6,527 nt of DNA from Bacteroidota bacterium (GTDB lineage: Bacteria > Bacteroidota > Bacteroidia > Bacteroidales > Paludibacteraceae), in the NCBI GenBank assembly GCA_017860335.1, contig JAFNAU010000114.1, positions 1 to 6,527 on the forward strand, in the 5' to 3' direction. The notes beneath the pieces are model-generated. The model worked only from the letters and a program-made list of their open reading frames with translations. It did no database searches and was not told the DNA's origin. Shown here in pieces: positions 6,016 to 6,527 of this stretch. The first letter of the stretch is position 1. Each line of letters begins with the position of its first letter. The position numbers and the translations under genes were made by a program.

Positions 6016-6059
6016 AATTTGAAATCATATATCTGTAATTAACTGATCTGGAAAATTCA

Positions 6060-6090
6060 ATTGTAAATTGTAAATAATTAAATTGTAAAT
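6060..6090 (+). repeat. Short repeat ATTGTAAAT, three copies, in the groES-groEL gap
   Basis: ATTGTAAAT lies at 6060-6068, 6067-6075 and 6082-6090, the first two sharing two bases. The last copy ends 6 bases before the groEL ATG. The 81-base gap has no terminator hairpin or convincing promoter. The repeats are AT-rich and may be an unstructured leader that helps initiation, or replication slippage. Confidence 0.5.
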
Positions 6091-6096
6091 AAAAAA

Positions 6097-6527
6097 ATGG
6101 CTAAAGAAATATTATTTAATATTGATGCCCGCGATCAACTGAAAAAAGGTGTTGATGAACTGGCAAACGCAGTGAAAGTTACACTTGGCCCAAAAGGTCG
6201 TAACGTAATTCTGGAAAAGAAATTTGGCGCACCTCACATAACAAAAGATGGTGTGACTGTTGCAAAAGAAATTGAACTCGAAGATTCATTTCAGAATTTA
6301 GGAGCACAGCTAGTGAAGGAAGTTGCTTCAAAAACCGGTGACGATGCCGGAGATGGTACAACCACAGCTACCGTTCTGGCACAATCAATTATCAGTGTAG
6401 GTCTGAAAAATGTTACAGCCGGAGCCAATCCAATGGATCTGAAACGTGGTATTGACAAAGCTGTAGAAGCTGTAGTAGAAGATATCAAAGCTCAGTCTAA
6501 AACAGTAGGCGATAACTACGATAAAAT
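6097..6527 (+). CDS. groEL: GroEL, 60-kDa chaperonin (first 143 residues, 3' end outside window)
   Basis: GroEL is the ATP-driven double-ring folding chamber that works with GroES. The frame opens at ATG 6097 (MAKEILFNIDARDQL) and remains open to the window end, so the protein is cut after residue 143 of about 545 expected. The equatorial-domain nucleotide site is present: KVTLGPKGRNV (27-37) is the phosphate loop, ITKDGVTVAKEIELED (48-63) follows, and GDGTTTATVLAQ (85-96) holds D86, equivalent to the E. coli D87 needed for ATP hydrolysis. KAVEAVVEDIK (121-131) continues the helical equatorial domain. The start is confirmed by the family-typical MAKE/MAAK opening, and is preceded by a seven-A stretch rather than a Shine-Dalgarno. 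Nothing is abnormal in the visible part. Confidence 0.98.
   Translation, partial: MAKEILFNIDARDQLKKGVDELANAVKVTLGPKGRNVILEKKFGAPHITKDGVTVAKEIELEDSFQNLGAQLVKEVASKTGDDAGDGTTTATVLAQSIISVGLKNVTAGANPMDLKRGIDKAVEAVVEDIKAQSKTVGDNYDK

Noticed and set aside
1..6527. tRNA, rRNA, CRISPR array, insertion sequence or attachment site
   Set aside because: No cloverleaf-like intergenic sequence, no regularly spaced repeats, no transposase motifs and no terminal inverted repeats were seen; the intergenic regions are all under 150 bases.

Overview
The window looks like a Bacteroidota chromosome. The evidence is a TAnnTTTG-type -7 promoter box (929-936), the absence of Shine-Dalgarno sequences with A-rich leaders in front of several starts, a short 89-residue GroES, and a deacetylase-like protein with the YLTHDAD/HPSYQA motifs that I associate with this phylum. 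An order-level placement is not supportable from the sequence alone. All recognised genes are on the + strand.

Layout: (1) 2-853 is the 3' part of uvrA (nucleotide excision repair), cut by the window edge. (2) 854-981 is an intergenic region with a Bacteroidota-type promoter. (3) 982-5605 is a compact cassette of five genes: a 68-residue two-helix membrane protein, a divergent NodB-like polysaccharide deacetylase, a GT-B (GT4-like) glycosyltransferase, a radical SAM enzyme with extra C-terminal cysteines, and a GT-A family 2 glycosyltransferase. Gaps are 6, 12, -4 (ATGA overlap) and 53 nt, so the first four genes look like one transcription unit and the GT2 gene probably belongs to it. (4) 5606-5745 is an intergenic region carrying alternating TGCCA/TGGCA half-sites, a dyad, and a strong sigma-54-like -24/-12 match upstream of groES. 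(5) 5746-6015 is groES, and 6097 to the window end is the start of groEL, with a short AT-rich repeat between them.

The cassette between two housekeeping loci reads as a small surface-glycan or glycolipid pathway. Two glycosyltransferases of different folds could add sugars, a deacetylase could modify an N-acetylated sugar, and the radical SAM enzyme could perform an unknown radical modification of the sugar, lipid or acceptor. No member has a recognised substrate, so the pathway is inferred from gene content. The observations most worth checking are the radical SAM enzyme inside the glycan cassette, a dnaX-type A AAA AAG slippery heptamer just before the GT4/radical SAM overlap that would fuse the two proteins in frame, and the sigma-54-like element and dyad upstream of groES. 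No RNA genes, CRISPR arrays or insertion sequences were seen.
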